Below are positions 11,800 through 23,271 of a stretch of DNA of 64,000 nucleotides, piece by piece; positions within the stretch are counted from its first letter, which is position 1, and each line of letters starts with the position of its first letter. Below the pieces are notes generated by a model. It made no database searches and had not been told where the DNA came from. It was given only the letters and a program-made list of their open reading frames with translations. This DNA is from Corydoras sp. C115 (taxonomy: Eukaryota; Chordata; Actinopteri; Siluriformes; Callichthyidae), in the NCBI GenBank assembly GCA_019802505.1, contig JAFMOC010000037.1, forward strand, positions 5,449,501 through 5,513,500. Direction: 5' to 3'. The position numbers were made by a program, and so were the translations under genes.

Positions 11800-12013
11800 A
11801 CCATCCATCCATATATTATCTTCCTCTTACTCCTACACTAGTGTCCAGTGGAGAAACTTTCAGGCCCTCAGCAGATACATCCAGCACAGGGCTCCTTCAC
11901 TCACACAGACACATGTTATATAGGGGCAATTTGGAGCAGTCAATTTACCATAAATCCATGTTTTTGGATTGTAAGAGGAAAACAGAAAACCTGGAGAAAT
12001 CCCACGCCAACAC
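11800..12013 (-). mobile_element. SINE-A fragment
   Basis: Inverted tail to the central block, ending before the head. It runs directly into another inverted SINE-A body at 12014. Confidence 0.75.
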
Positions 12014-12250
12014 CCTATACTAGGGTTGGGGGGTTCGCCATGCCCATCCAGGGGGAAAATGTTTCAGATACACCTAGGACAGGGCGTCAATCAATGACTG
12101 GGCACACAATACTCACTTACACACACATACACTACATACAGGCAATTTAGTGCAATCAACCTGGAGGGAACCCATGTGGACACAGGGAGAACATGTAAAC
12201 CTCACCCAGATTGAAATTCGAACTTGGATCCCATGTGTTAACCACTAAGC
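12014..12250 (-). mobile_element. SINE-A fragment
   Basis: Starts at CTATACTAGGGT without the GGAT tail and continues to the inverted head (AACCACTAAGCC). The abrupt join to the previous copy suggests recombination between two copies. Confidence 0.75.
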
Positions 12251-12480
12251 CAAACACAACTGAATACCAATGTATTATATGTATATTTTTTGTCTCCACA
12301 ATATTATTTTATTTGCTCGTGTGTTCTGCATTGTGCTAGGGTTCTGGCAGAACGTTGTTTTGTTGCAGTATGTACTAGTATGGCTGAAATGACAATATGG
12401 CTTTAAGAACTTGAGCCATAGTTGTCCTGCGACTTTCCCATGTCCATTTTAGCTAGAGGTTTAAAAAATCTTACAAGCCA

Positions 12481-12810
12481 TTCATTGATTCATTAATTTC
12501 ATTATCTTCTGTTTAATCCTCTACTAGGGTCGCAGGGGGTTCTGTTCGTAACGTTTCATGTGCTGGGCAGATACGTCCAGGACAGGGCGCCAATCTATCA
12601 ATGGGCACACTTACACGGACACAAACACAAACACACACTATATGGGGCAATTTAGAGCGTCCAATTTACTTTCAATCCATGTTTTTGGACTGTGGGAGGA
12701 AATTCACATGGACACGGGGAGAACATGGAACCTCCATCTAGATTGGGATTCGAACCTGGATCCCCAGCACTGAGAGTCGATCATGCTAACCACTAAGCCA
12801 CCATGCTGCG
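12481..12810 (-). mobile_element. SINE-A copy
   Basis: Nearly full-length inverted copy ending in CCACTAAGCCACCATGCTGC. Lacks the CGGAGAACC block. Confidence 0.83.
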
Positions 12811-13433
12811 GGGTGCCTTAAAAGCCATATTTACATTAATTTTAAAACAATGTTAAGCTTAATCCAGGTGAGTGCATCGGTTTAGCTTTAGGATAAAACC
12901 TCCATAAACTGCATGTCACATGACCATTCACATACACGATCCACCTGTGTAAACAAGATGCTGCTGGACAACCTTATGTGTGCAAAAACCGCTTAATTAA
13001 AAACATGGTCGGCTTGCATGTAGGGAGTTATAACTTTATAAAATGCAGAATGAAAAAACGCAGCAGCTGCTAGCAAAGACGACAAGGTCAGTGTCGCTCA
13101 TGATTCGTTATCCATGTTGCGTAACGCCATATGCTTTCTTCTAGAACGCGCTCATGTAATGGGTGCATATTAAATTAGGGAGGGATATTTCGTGACTGAT
13201 GAGATCCAATCAGGCGGTGGGTGTCTGCATATATTTAATGGTGCTCCGCTAACGAAAGTTTGAAATATTATTCAATAACCATAACCTGCTCAAGAACTCC
13301 TTGATGACACTCCTCTAGATGTGTGTGCAGTCGAGCTTTAAAACCCTGATACCTGGTACCTTCATGGGCTTATATGACGTTGAGTGGAAGTTTTTACAGG
13401 AATTTTGATAAAATACGATAAAAAAATTTACAC
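12811..13433. other. Unique sequence, no gene seen
   Basis: Complex unique sequence with several CpGs (13080-13260). No recognised transposon end or coding frame. Confidence 0.35.
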
Positions 13434-13738
13434 AGGTGGCATGATAGCTTAGTGATTGACATGTTTGCCTCTAAGCGCTGGAGATCCCGATCTGGATGGA
13501 ATTTCCATGTTCTCCCTGTTTTCTTGTAAGTTTCCTCGGGGTTCTTCAGTCCAAAAAGCATAGATTTAGTAAATTGGCTGTTCTACAATGCCTCTATATA
13601 TTGTGTGTTTATGTGCCCAGCAATAGATTGGCATCTGGGTGCCCTGGGTGTACCTGTCCAGTGCCCAAAACTTGTTCATCTGGATGGGCAAGGGGAACCC
13701 CACCGCGACCCTAGTATGTGATTAAGCAGAAGATAATG
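13434..13738 (+). mobile_element. SINE-A copy, diverged
   Basis: Head GTGGCATGATAGCTTAGTGA, B-box region damaged, tail cut at GCAGAAGATAATG. Confidence 0.8.
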
Positions 13739-13740
13739 TG

Positions 13741-13800
13741 GGCAGCCTATTCACCACAAATTCATGTTTTTGTACTGTGGAAGGAAACTGGAGAACTCTT

Positions 13801-13864
<64 letters not shown>

Positions 13865-14013
13865 CCATCCATCCATCCATCCATCCATCTTCTGCTTTAT
13901 CCTCTACTAAATTGACCTTGATCCATGTTTTTGGACTGTGGGAGGAAACCAGAGAACCCGGAGGAAACTACTCAGATTGGGATTTAAATGCTGAGAGGCG
14001 AACATACTACCCA
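13741..14013 (-). mobile_element. SINE-A fragments split by an (AT)n tract
   Basis: 13741-13800 and 13862-14013 are two pieces of inverted SINE-A. Between them lies (AT)n at 13802-13861, about 30 units. The right piece starts with the inverted tail CCATCCATCC directly at the end of the AT run. Confidence 0.75.
13802..13861. repeat. (AT)n microsatellite
   Basis: About 30 uninterrupted AT units; self-complementary, so likely to extrude or slip. Confidence 0.97.
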
Positions 14014-14509
14014 TTATATATGTATATATATATATAATTGTTAAAACAATTCAAAGGTTATGTTACTAATTTGATACCAGTTTTGCAAGTTAAATTTGTG
14101 TGGATACCACAAACCTCACATTGACTATCCACATCGCTTCAAACTTAATACAGTTATTAAAACCACCCAAAACACTGGTTATTAAGAACCTGGAGCTGTG
14201 GAGCACCAATGTTATCTCCTGTCCCACCACAGATCCTAATGTAAATATTACAGTTGCGCAGCTTCCGCAAACTGAGCCTTAGCATACACACGGTCGCAGG
14301 CATGTCGACACACGCCCTCAGCACGCTTCTCAATTAGAGCCTTGGCAGTCTCTGGGCTATCCCATAATCCTCTTTGATGTCAGGAGTAGAGGTCAGAGAA
14401 GGGTCATTGCCAGGGCAAATACACACACACACAACATACGCTTGCACGCACATGGAAGCAAACACTGAAGATTTATTACATACGCACTTCATGTGACCGA
14501 GCGAAGCTG
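14014..14509. other. Unique sequence, no gene seen
   Basis: No repeat recognised apart from a short TA run at 14017-14036. Confidence 0.35.
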
Positions 14510-14720
14510 TTTTCTCTTTTCATGACCTCTCTTTCTTTTCTTCTTGTTCTCTTTCTTTCTCACTCTCTTTTTCATTGACACTCTCTCTCTCTCTCCTGAA
14601 CATCTGTGTGCAATTGAAACAGTGTATAAATTATTCTTCAGAAGTGCCACGTCTTTCTCACTCACCCTTTTCTTTCTGTCTCTCGCTTTCTCACACTCTG
14701 TCCACGACAGCCCATTGCTT
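14510..14720. repeat. CT-rich low-complexity tract
   Basis: TTTCTTTCTC/CTCTCT mixture with unique interruptions. The serine- and leucine-rich open frames here result from this composition. Confidence 0.6.
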
Positions 14721-15692
14721 CTGTTACTGTGCACATTCGTACGGGCATCTACAATATCAACAAACCTACAGGCTGTGCTCAGTATTACTCCCTGCTGCCC
14801 CAAACCCCATGATGCATCGCTTTCAATATGTCACTAGATAGGGAAACGTAATTCATATTCACATTTGTGATATGCACCACGTAGCCCTTCATCACACCTT
14901 CATTAAAGCCTATGGTGTTGTGCAGCGTCACCTTTCCCACTGTGGTATATGTGAGTTGTATTGCAGCATCTTGTGACTTTACACTTGAAGCTCTGGGTCA
15001 CTTATTTTAAAGATAACCATGGGAACTGCAGTAAATGTAAATTAAATGTAAATTTAACTGAAAAAATACTATCATCGAAAAATAACAAAAAGAATAATTC
15101 TAATGATCAAATAACACATGGAAGCTGTGATTTTAACCTATTATTTACAGCAACATCTTAAAATTGTAGGTATTTCTTGATCATTTCGGATTAAAACTTA
15201 AAAAAAAAAAACATGTTAGCACAATGTTAGCATCAAGGCAAATATCCACCTTTAACCTAAAACACACTTTGCCACTTATTGCCAGTTCCTAAAAAGACTA
15301 AAATATACAAACACAGACATGGGCTTCTTGACAGTAACTGTAACTTTCACTTCAATGTCCATTACTGACTAGAAAGGTGGATTGGGATGTAGCTAGCATG
15401 AGACCTTCGCTATCGATAGCGGCACATGGCACAGAACTACCCTGAAATCTTGTGTGACTGTGAGATTAGCCACACTGCTACATGTTAGCACAGGTCTTTC
15501 TAAGTCAAAAACCCTTTTGATGCTGCCAGATATTTAGGTTGTTAAAAATCTAACTGTTCATTTTGAGACATTCTTCTTTACAAATGAAATACCGTCTCTA
15601 TTCATAAAGATCAGAAAACAAATGAACACCTATTTTGGTTTCTTTAGAGGTTTTAAGGTAAACAGGCACATGTCTTTGTCTTTAGAATAAAA
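14721..15692. other. Unique AT-rich sequence, no gene seen
   Basis: No recognised repeat. The short plus frame at 14961-15161 is lysine/asparagine rich and looks like random AT-rich sequence. Confidence 0.35.
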
Positions 15693-16350
15693 CAAGCAAA
15701 ATATAAAAAAATCTTTTTAAAAAACCACCCCTATATTGTGTTTAATTACTTTATCCTAATTTAATTCTGCTTGTGAAGTATAAAATCTTGTAGAAAATGG
15801 GTAATTTATCCATAGAAAACAGAATTAATTAATTACCACTAATTAGTTAATTAATGGGGCACGGTGGCTTAGTGGTTAGCACGTTCGCCTCTCAGCATTA
15901 GGGATTCCCGGTTCGAATCCCAATCTTGGTGGAGTTTCCATGTTCTCCCCGTGTCCGCGTGGGTTTCCTCCGGGTTCTCCGGTTTCCTCCCACAGACCAT
16001 AAACATGGAATAAGGTCAATTGAATTCTCCAAAAAAATTAAAATAAAAAATTGCCCCATATAGGTTGTGTTTGTGTGTGTGTCTGAGTGAGTAAGAGTGT
16101 GCCCAGTGATAGATTGGCGCCTTGTCCTAGGTGTATCTGCCCAGCGCCCAAAACATTCTCCCCTGGATGGGCATGGGGAACCTCACTGCAACCCTAGTAG
16201 AGGAAAAAGCGGAAGATAATAGATGGATGGATAGTTGATTAATTGGTATTTTTTAATTGATTCATGTGTTGTCATCAACGATGAACAATTGGGCAAAGTT
16301 TCAGTTTAATTGGATAACGGGAAGTGAGTGAAATAGCATTTGCAATCTTT
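15693..16350 (+). mobile_element. Repeat-D copy 1, split by a SINE-A
   Basis: Left part 15693-15855 and right part 16244-16350 align with single uninterrupted sequence at 41056-41307 (minus) and with 48120-48830 (plus). Shared landmarks are TTAATTCTGCTTGTG, ATTTATCCATAGAAAAC, TTAATTGATTCATG, and GGATAACG followed by GAAATAGCATTTGCAA. It codes for nothing and its class is unknown to me. Confidence 0.75.
15856..16232 (+). mobile_element. SINE-A inserted in Repeat-D, 11-bp TSD
   Basis: Complete SINE-A with good A and B boxes and an 18-nt A-rich insertion in the body near 16032. AGTTAATTAAT (15845-15855) and AGTTGATTAAT (16233-16243) are the two TSD copies, differing at one base. The uninterrupted Repeat-D copies confirm the empty-site structure. 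Confidence 0.92.
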
Positions 16351-16885
16351 TGACCAGACACACAGATGAAGCTAATATAAGGGTAGTAATAAAAATACAC
16401 TTTATTGGACATTACTGAGTCAGTCGGTAGCAAAATAGTGCAATATTTTGAAATCAGATGTTTCCCCATATGGTTTAGTATAGTTATTTTGCAGTTTTTA
16501 GTTTTGTTGTTCAAATTTATATTTTAAGCCTAATGCCGACTTGCTTTAGTGTTGATGACTGCATTGTAAACTATTTCCCTTTAACCTACTGAGCAGGTAT
16601 CACTTGTATTTATGTAGGCTTCTGGTAATGGATGAGTATGTCATCAGCTGAGAATGCTGAGATCCTCATGCCTTGACGAAACCTTTGTGTTTCTGGTGAA
16701 TCTGTAAAGTGGAGCAAATTCAAAACACAACATAATGACATTGGGGTCGTTTTATTGGCTGGTTAATGTCATGTATGATCAATGCAAATGTAATGGAATA
16801 AAAAAAAATAAAGAGCTGCAAGCAGGACTTTTATTAAGTATAAATCGGTAGGCATGCAGTATACCTCTGCAAGATGTGCATTTTC
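16351..16885. other. Unique sequence, no gene seen
   Basis: No recognised repeat. Confidence 0.35.
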
Positions 16886-16887
16886 GC

Positions 16888-16889
<2 letters not shown>

Positions 16890-16923
<34 letters not shown>
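16890..16923. repeat. (TG)n microsatellite
   Basis: 17 TG units. A shorter TG/CA-rich patch follows at 17030-17090. Confidence 0.95.
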
Positions 16924-16925
<2 letters not shown>

Positions 16926-16929
16926 ATTA

Positions 16930-17140
16930 GCAATGTGCCAGCAAGCGTCTGAGTCTGCGTTACTTCCTCTGTGAGCCGCCCAAGACTAACAGCACAGCCC
17001 AGGTGATGAATATTTAACAGTTCTCTGGGTGTTGTGTGTGTGTGTGTGTGTGCACGCACATGCGCACACATGCGTGTACGTGCACACTCAGTGGCTAAAA
17101 TCATTTATTAATGCCGACTGAGGGAGAGATGAATAGATCG
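16930..17140. other. Unique complex sequence between TG tracts
   Basis: Non-repetitive blocks such as CAGGTGATGAATATTTAACAG and TCATTTATTAATGCCGACTG. Possibly a conserved non-coding element; no direct proof. Confidence 0.2.
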
Positions 17141-17269
17141 GCTGTGTACACAGCGCCAGAGCAGGGTGCATTTCGGCTCAGCTCACACCGTGTGAGGGTG
17201 TTTTAACGTGTGCCAGTTTGGGCAGCCGTACATGCGCCACTGTGCACCTTTGTCTGTGCTAGTTGCCCT

Positions 17270-17271
<2 letters not shown>

Positions 17272-17310
<39 letters not shown>

Positions 17311-17311
17311 T
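17272..17311. repeat. (TG)n microsatellite
   Basis: TG run with one TA interruption. Confidence 0.95.
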
Positions 17312-17871
17312 CGTTGGGGAGGCATTGCCATTTATAGGCACGTATCCATTATTTAGCATTTTTTCCGAGCATTGATGAAAAATGGTCTGTCCCTTAGTAA
17401 CCAGGCCCCACCAAACACACAGACACAGCACATACACACTGTTTGTACACATATCCTTCATCCTTGTATCCCACCCAAGAAGACATCCGCATGAACTTTC
17501 TGGAAGCTCGCACGTTGTTTGTACAGAGACCTTCTGCTTAGCGCAACATTTAAAACACTTAAAAAAAGAAAAGCTGACATTTATAACATGCCATTTTCGG
17601 TATGTATGAATCTGCAGCACTGTCGTTAATATGCTGCTGTCATCATAGAATTACTGACAACCAAGCGTCCACAATCAAATGGGCATGCAGTCATATTCAG
17701 GAGCCATCTCCTGTCCTATAAAACAGGGAACCGGCTTTAGTTTCAGACCGTTGACAGCTTAAAGCTTCCATTGACGCTGGGGACTGTTTTATGTCTTCCT
17801 TATTATTTAATAAAACCAACCCATAAAAATCTCAGTTTAATGCCTAGAGTTGATCTACGTGATCATTTAAT

Positions 17872-17872
<1 letters not shown>
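17312..17872. other. Unique sequence, no gene seen
   Basis: No recognised repeat. Confidence 0.35.

Positions 17873-17906
<34 letters not shown>
17873..17906. repeat. Poly-T tract, 34 nt
   Basis: Uninterrupted run of 34 T. It could be the poly-A tail of a minus-strand retrocopy, but I see no recognisable element body to its right. Confidence 0.9.
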
Positions 17907-17907
<1 letters not shown>

Positions 17908-18540
17908 GTGTACACTCATTATGTTCTGTGGTATAACGGCAACACTCCGCCATACGGCCCTACAGTAGAGCGGGGCTTTCCCTTTATTCACCTCAGCGAT
18001 GGTGTGTGTCTGTGAGAGAGACGGAGGGACAGTCATTTCAAAACCGAGAGAATGTGTGCAAATGCTTGTGAAGAAAGAAATGAACTGATGGTGAGAGATT
18101 TGGGTGCGGATTCGAGTGTGTGTCTGGGTGTGCTTGTAATTATTGCTGTATGTGGACGCCTGACAGTTTCCTTTAATGAGAAAATAGCTTTTTAAATAAG
18201 GCAGCCTGTTTGGTTTATTCTTTAACTTAAATCTTTTTTTTTTTTTCAAAGAAAATCTGAATTATAGAATAACCATTAAAAAAATGTAATCGGTTCTTTA
18301 ACCCCTCAGAATAAAGCAAAATGTTATTACCTCCTGAAGACTAGGACCTGAGATTCATATCCAGTATGTCTGAATCACTATAATTATCACTGATTAAAAA
18401 AAACAAAACAACTGTAGTTAGAAAAAGAACTCAAGGTAGAATGTGCACATTTTATTTATGGGAAGATACCAAGCATAATTAAAAAAATTCCAGCTATAAT
18501 TCCAGTTTTTGAAAGTGAAGATGTCAAACCTCGCTAACCA
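17907..18540. other. Unique sequence, no gene seen
   Basis: Shorter T/A homopolymers (18233-18246, 18395-18402). No recognised element. Confidence 0.35.
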
Positions 18541-18705
18541 GTGACAGTGGGTAGCTTGGTCGCCTCTCTGCGCTGGGGCTCCAGGTTGGGTTCCATGTTC
18601 TCCCAATGTCCGCATGGGTTTCCTTTGGATTCTCCGTGTCCCTATTACAGTCCAAAAACATGGATTCAACTTAAATCCCCTAGTAGAGGATTAAACGGAG
18701 ATTAT
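18541..18705 (+). mobile_element. SINE-A with large internal deletion
   Basis: Head-like GTGGGTAGCTTGGTCGCCTC through the central block, then a jump from AACATGGATTCAACTTAAAT directly to CCCTAGTAGAGGATTAAACG. Confidence 0.72.
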
Positions 18706-18727
18706 AAACGAATTAAATCACCCCTGC

Positions 18728-18902
18728 ATACTGTATGTATATTTGTGTGTGTTATTGAGTGTGTGTATAGCGATAGATTGGCGCCCAGTCCTGAATGTAT
18801 CTGACCAGCACACTAAATGTTCTCCTCTGGATGGGCATGGGGAACCCTAGTAGAGGATTAAGCGGAAGATAATAAATGAATGAATGAATGAATGAATAAA
18901 TA
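18728..18902 (+). mobile_element. SINE-A 3-prime half
   Basis: Starts at the ATACTGTATG block and ends in a GAAT tail. With the preceding piece it may represent one rearranged element. Confidence 0.75.
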
Positions 18903-18929
18903 ATGCGATAGATGAATATTTGATGGCAT

Positions 18930-19205
18930 GGTCCATTGAGTAGTGATGTCACTGCACAGCTCCAGGGTAGACGGTTCGATTCTAGTCATCGAATGTGTGG
19001 AATTCCATGTATGTTCTCTCTATGTGAAAACCTTCTGGTAGGACCTGGATTTATTGCACACAGAAATTATGCCTTGCCCTTTCTGTGTGGAGTGTACATT
19101 TTGTCCTTTACAGTATAACCCATTTCATCACTCCAAAGCCATGCAAGTGTGTGTTTGTTTGTGTGTCTGCCCTGTGATAGATTGGTTACCTATTCAAGGG
19201 GCTTT
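18930..19205 (+). mobile_element. A-prime SINE remnant (older relative of SINE-A)
   Basis: GAGTAGTGATGTCACTGCACA, GGTTCGATTC and CCCTGTGATAGATTGG recall the head and body of the tRNA-SINE widespread in fishes, but the match is patchy. Confidence 0.45.
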
Positions 19206-19826
19206 CATGCTTTATTTCTTTATAACAGTTGAAACAAGGGGGGAAAAAAGCTAAAAATAAAAACCAAAACGTAACACTGCCTTACACGCTGTATATAAAA
19301 GACGAGGATGTGTTTGAGGCCTTGTTTTAATAAGTGAAATTCAGTACAGAGTGGATTTATCCTAAAATATGGAAGAGTACAAATTCCAGGCCAATTTCTT
19401 TTTCTTTTTTGTTGTATTCCCGCCATGTCTAAAAACAAAAACCCTCTCTGTTGTGGCCTAAACCCGTGCCATTGACCTTGCCTGAGTGAGCGCTTGTGTT
19501 GGGAAAGGGATCTGCCCTCCACACGTGCTTGAACGGTGACTGATACAAGGTCGGACAAGCCTCCTGGCTCTGATTGGTTGTTTTGATTTGGGTTTGGTGG
19601 TTTCTTAAAAATGACATAAGAAGCAATAGGCAACGATGGAGGGATATGTTTTTTTTGCAGATTATTTGACATTTGATTAAACATGATTAAAATCTGTTTT
19701 CTACAGTTTTACCTTCTGCCCATTTTTATGGGATGACGAGAAATAAACAGAACTTAATAAAATAAAAAAGGTTGAGAGTGAAATTCTAAAGAAATGAATT
19801 TAATTGACAGACAGGTGCAAGTACAA
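19206..19826. other. Unique sequence, no gene seen
   Basis: A complex unique block at about 19440-19590, including CCATTGACCTTGCCTGAGTG and GGCTCTGATTGGTTG, is a weak conserved non-coding candidate. The open minus frame there is not recognised. Confidence 0.3.
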
Positions 19827-20780
19827 CATAGATGTCAAACTCATTTGTGTCATCATTTTACATTGATCTATTATTATTGTTATTAATGGCCTGTGATATG
19901 TTTTTTTGGATCATTTTAAATTTGTATGATTTTGACAGAAGTATTTTTATGGTCTGGCGGCACGGTGGCTTAGTGGTTAGCACGTTCGCCTCTCAGCGCT
20001 AGGGATTCCCGGTTCGAATTTCCATCTGGGTGGAGTTTCCATGTTCTCCCCGTGTCCGCGTGGGTTTCCTCCGGGTTCTCCGGTTTCCTCCCACAGTCCA
20101 AAAACATGGATCAAGTTAATTGAGTTCTCTAAATTGCCCCATATAGAGGTGTGTTTGAGTGTGTGAGTGTGTGCCCAGCGATGGATTGGCGCCCTGTCCT
20201 GGGTGTATCTGCCCAGCGCCCGAGATGTTCTCCCCTGGATGGGCATGGGGAACCCCACCGCGACCCTAATAGAGGATGAAGCGGGAGATAATGAATGAAT
20301 GAATGAATATTTTTATGGTGAGCGGAAATTTTTAAAGAGATTTAAAGTTAATTTATCTAAGAAAATGGAATGTTTTGATTTGTTATTTTTACTTTTGTGG
20401 AAAAGCATTATTTTTATTTACATTTTTTTGCAGCATGTTCATAGTTGTAACTTTTCTAATTTTGACGAGAGATATTTTTATACAAAGCAAAGAATTTTAC
20501 ATTATATAATATAAATATTATAAATAAATATAATATATAAATATATTATAAATAAGTTTATTTATTGTAGAATATTATTCCCATCTGTTTTAATTACTAT
20601 TGTTTTTTAATTACTATTATTATTATTATTTTTTTCCTATTACTTCCATTTCATTATTCCTAATAATGTTCAGAAAACATTTATTTTTAGTGTGTTCAAT
20701 AAATCTTTTTCATGTTAGGCCCACAACCTAAAGTGCGCTTTTAGTTTTGCCTCCTGGTGCATGTGAGTTTGACACCCCTG
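19827..20780. mobile_element. hAT-like non-autonomous DNA transposon
   Basis: The left end (from 19827) matches CAGGGGTGTCAAACTCA with changes in the first bases, and the right end is GAGTTTGACACCCCTG (20765-20780), so the termini are inverted repeats of the type seen in fish hAT elements. AAGTACAA (19819-19826) and AAGTAGAA (20781-20788) form an 8-bp TSD with one mismatch, the hAT length. The interior is AT-rich and non-coding. Without the SINE-A inside it, it is about 590 bp. Confidence 0.8.
19954..20307 (+). mobile_element. SINE-A reference copy, perfect 12-bp TSD
   Basis: Best complete copy. The head GGCGGCACGGTGGCTTAGTGG contains the A box (TGGCTTAGTGGT), and GGTTCGAATTTCC holds a slightly altered B box. 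Both are internal pol III promoter parts, so the family is tRNA-derived. A central block (GGAGTTTCCATGTTCTCCCC, then GTGGGTTTCCTCCGGG) resembles the conserved middle of the DANA-type SINE widespread in fishes. The body ends GATAATGAATGAATGAATG. TATTTTTATGGT occurs perfectly at 19942-19953 and 20308-20319. As a SINE it would need a LINE partner's reverse transcriptase. It lies inside the hAT element, so it is younger than that element. Confidence 0.95.
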
Positions 20781-20788
20781 AAGTAGAA

Positions 20789-21526
20789 CATAGGGAACCT
20801 CACCATGGACCTACTGTACTATAGATTAAGTGGTCAAGATAATGAGGCTTTCACTGTAGGACTGCAGACTCAACAAAAATTAAGGGTCTGTTTATCAGAA
20901 TCATGTGTGTTAGTTCAACAGTTGTCAACAGACATCAAAATCCCTTTGATTGTCTGTGTAGATAAAAAATCTCTAGCACTATAGCATTTTAGTAGCATTG
21001 AGGATGAGGCTGAAGTTCTGGGCGTCATCTTTCTGAATACAAATTGTACAATGAAAATAGAAAGGAATAGAAAATTATTTTTGTATAGCAATTGTAATAT
21101 AAAACAGTTGTAACAGCTAGAGAGATGCATTTCCTGAAGGAAATGCGAGTGTGATTGCAGCGTGGCTGTAGGAGACCCAGTATATCAAAGAAATACAGCA
21201 AACGAGATAAAAAGAGGGCGTGGATAGATAATAGGGTATCTCTCAATCACTCTGCGACATGTCTGGCTGCAACAATCTCCGACTCCAGCGAATTTAGCCT
21301 TGTAGCTGAAAAATTGACCGAGTTACAAATATTAGCGTAATGCTAAGTGAATGGGAATTTCGGCTTGGAAAAACAGTAATATCTCGGGAACAATTCCTAA
21401 GCTGTATACAAACAGTGGTCTCACCAATAAGCTGGGCGTGTCCTGCAAAAACCATGTTGATAGCTCCAAAATTGATAGGAAAAAAAAAGCTGGACAGAAC
21501 CAATAGAAACTTCAGCCATAGCATTT
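20789..21526. other. Unique sequence, no gene seen
   Basis: No recognised repeat. Small overlapping frames on both strands have no family signature. Confidence 0.35.
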
Positions 21527-22330
21527 GGTGGGACCGGTGGGACCTTCAGGTCGCAAGACTGCTTCCTTAACCACAAGCCTATGACTTCTCTATTTCTACG
21601 ACTTTTATTGGTTTATTGTTGCATTTTCACCTTGTGAACTGGGTGTGGAGGAGTGTCCATGTGCTTCAGCTATCATGGAGAGAGAGAGAGTCTGATGTCC
21701 TCCTGCCTCCGTCTTCGTGGCTCCAACTCGGTCTGCCCACGAGCTCCTGATGATCCCGGCCTCTTCTGTTGCCACGCAAAAGCCCCCAGCACTCCTGAGC
21801 ACTGTACATGGTGCCTGGGAGCAATCTGGGTTAGGTGCCTTGCCCAAGAGCACTTCAGCTATACTACTTGGTGGGACCGGGAATGGAACCGACTGGTTCC
21901 TCAACCATAGGCCTATGGACCCATTTGTATACCTTTGCTTACTGTTGCATTTTCACAGTGTGCACTGGGTGTGGAGGAATGTACCATGTGCTTCAGCTGC
22001 CGTGGAGAGAGGGAGAGAGTCAGATGTCGTCGGCTCCGACTCGGTCTGCCCACGAGCTCCTGACATCATCCCTCCAGCGTAGGGCCACTAGCGTGCCATC
22101 GCGGTCAGCGTAGGCTCTTCCGTTCCTTCTGTGCCGATGGCCACGCAAATGCCCCCAGCACTCCTCAGCCCTGTACATGGCGCCTGGGGAGCAATCGGGG
22201 TTAGGTGCCTTGCCGAAAAGTACTTCAGCCATGGTGCTTGGCGGGACCGGAAATGGAACCGACTGGTTCCTTAACCATAGGCCTATGACCCGTTTGTACG
22301 CCTTTCCTTTGTTTATTGTTGCATTTTCAG
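21527..22330 (-). repeat. Tandem repeat built around SINE-C
   Basis: Two and a fraction units. TGTTGCAT landmarks at 21617, 21943 and 22317 give unit lengths of 326 and 374 bp. Each unit holds a GC-rich block (GGAGAGAG, CTCGGTCTGCCCACGAGCTCC) and then minus-strand SINE-C (GGTGCCTTGCC, GGAATGGAACCGACTGG, CCTTAACCATAGGCCTATG). The second unit carries about 48 extra bases near 22065-22110. Confidence 0.85.
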
Positions 22331-22861
22331 TAACGTGGCTGTTCTGTTTTTTAGCAGCATGGTTTCTGCCCCTCGGGTCTTATTATATTCTTTTCATTTT
22401 TGCCACATCACCCGTCTGAAACTTCTGCTTCGTCTTCCAGTGATATCATCACATAATACTCGGAACAAAGGAAGTCAGTCATCACAGCTGATGTCTCCAG
22501 CGCAGGTCTTTAGCTTCGTCAGTGTTGGCAGCCAGTGCGCTTCACTTCCATGGCATGCAGGATGAGCCGGCTGAGCTTCTGAAGTGGTCTCCCTGCTTCT
22601 AGGGTTTAGCTCACAGAGTGCCAACTTGGGGTTGCCAGAGCACCAATAAACCCTCTCGATATACAGTAAGTTCTATTTTTTCCTTACTTGTCTTTGCCCA
22701 TACTGGTTTGATAAGCTACATTTACATGTTGACATCCTTACACATTTGCTTTGCATGTGTCTTGTATGTGTTCTTTCAGGCTTACCCCTGTTCTTCTATG
22801 TTTGGTTCTCTTTCATTCATTCATTCATACATTCATACAGTCTACATCGGTTGGGGGTGTG
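22331..22861. other. Unique sequence, no gene seen
   Basis: No recognised repeat except a short CATT run near 22810-22835. Confidence 0.35.
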
Positions 22862-23080
22862 GGGTGGTGATGTCTGTGTGCATGAGCTGCCGTGGAGAGA
22901 AGAAAAGAGATTGCCGTCTTCCTTCCTTCATGCACAATGCTCTGATTCCGTCTGCCCACAGGCTCCTGACGTCACGTCTCCAGCGTTGGGCCACTTGCTT
23001 GTCATCTCAGTCAATAAAGCCCCTTCGTTCTCCTGCTGCGGCTCCGATGGCCACCGGTCCGGCTGCCGGCGACATCCCCG
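22862..23080 (-). repeat. Diverged third copy of the SINE-C-linked GC-rich block
   Basis: GAGCTGCCGTGGAGAGA, CCGTCTGCCCAC, GGCTCCTGACGTCAC, CCAGCGTTGGGCCAC and CTCCGATGGCCAC match the second unit of 21527-22330 in order. The SINE-C end is not recognisable here. The long open plus frames (22618-23148 and 22746-23369) lie across this repeat. Confidence 0.7.
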
Positions 23081-23271
23081 CCTCCCTGTTACCACCCTCT
23101 GTCTTCTGCTCTGTTTACCCTGCCCACATTGCACAAGGAAAGCTGTAAGAAACCCCTGCTGGAGAACATACCAGCAAAGCTTGCATGTATCGTCCTCGGT
23201 CACGTGCGTCCTCTTCTGTCCTGGGTTTGTAACGGGACTGGAGACAGGATTTCTCACTAACAGCAACCGGC

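Noticed and set aside
19954..20030. tRNA gene at SINE heads
   Set aside because: A and B boxes are present but the cloverleaf is not complete and the sequence continues into SINE body with a TSD; same for the other SINE heads.
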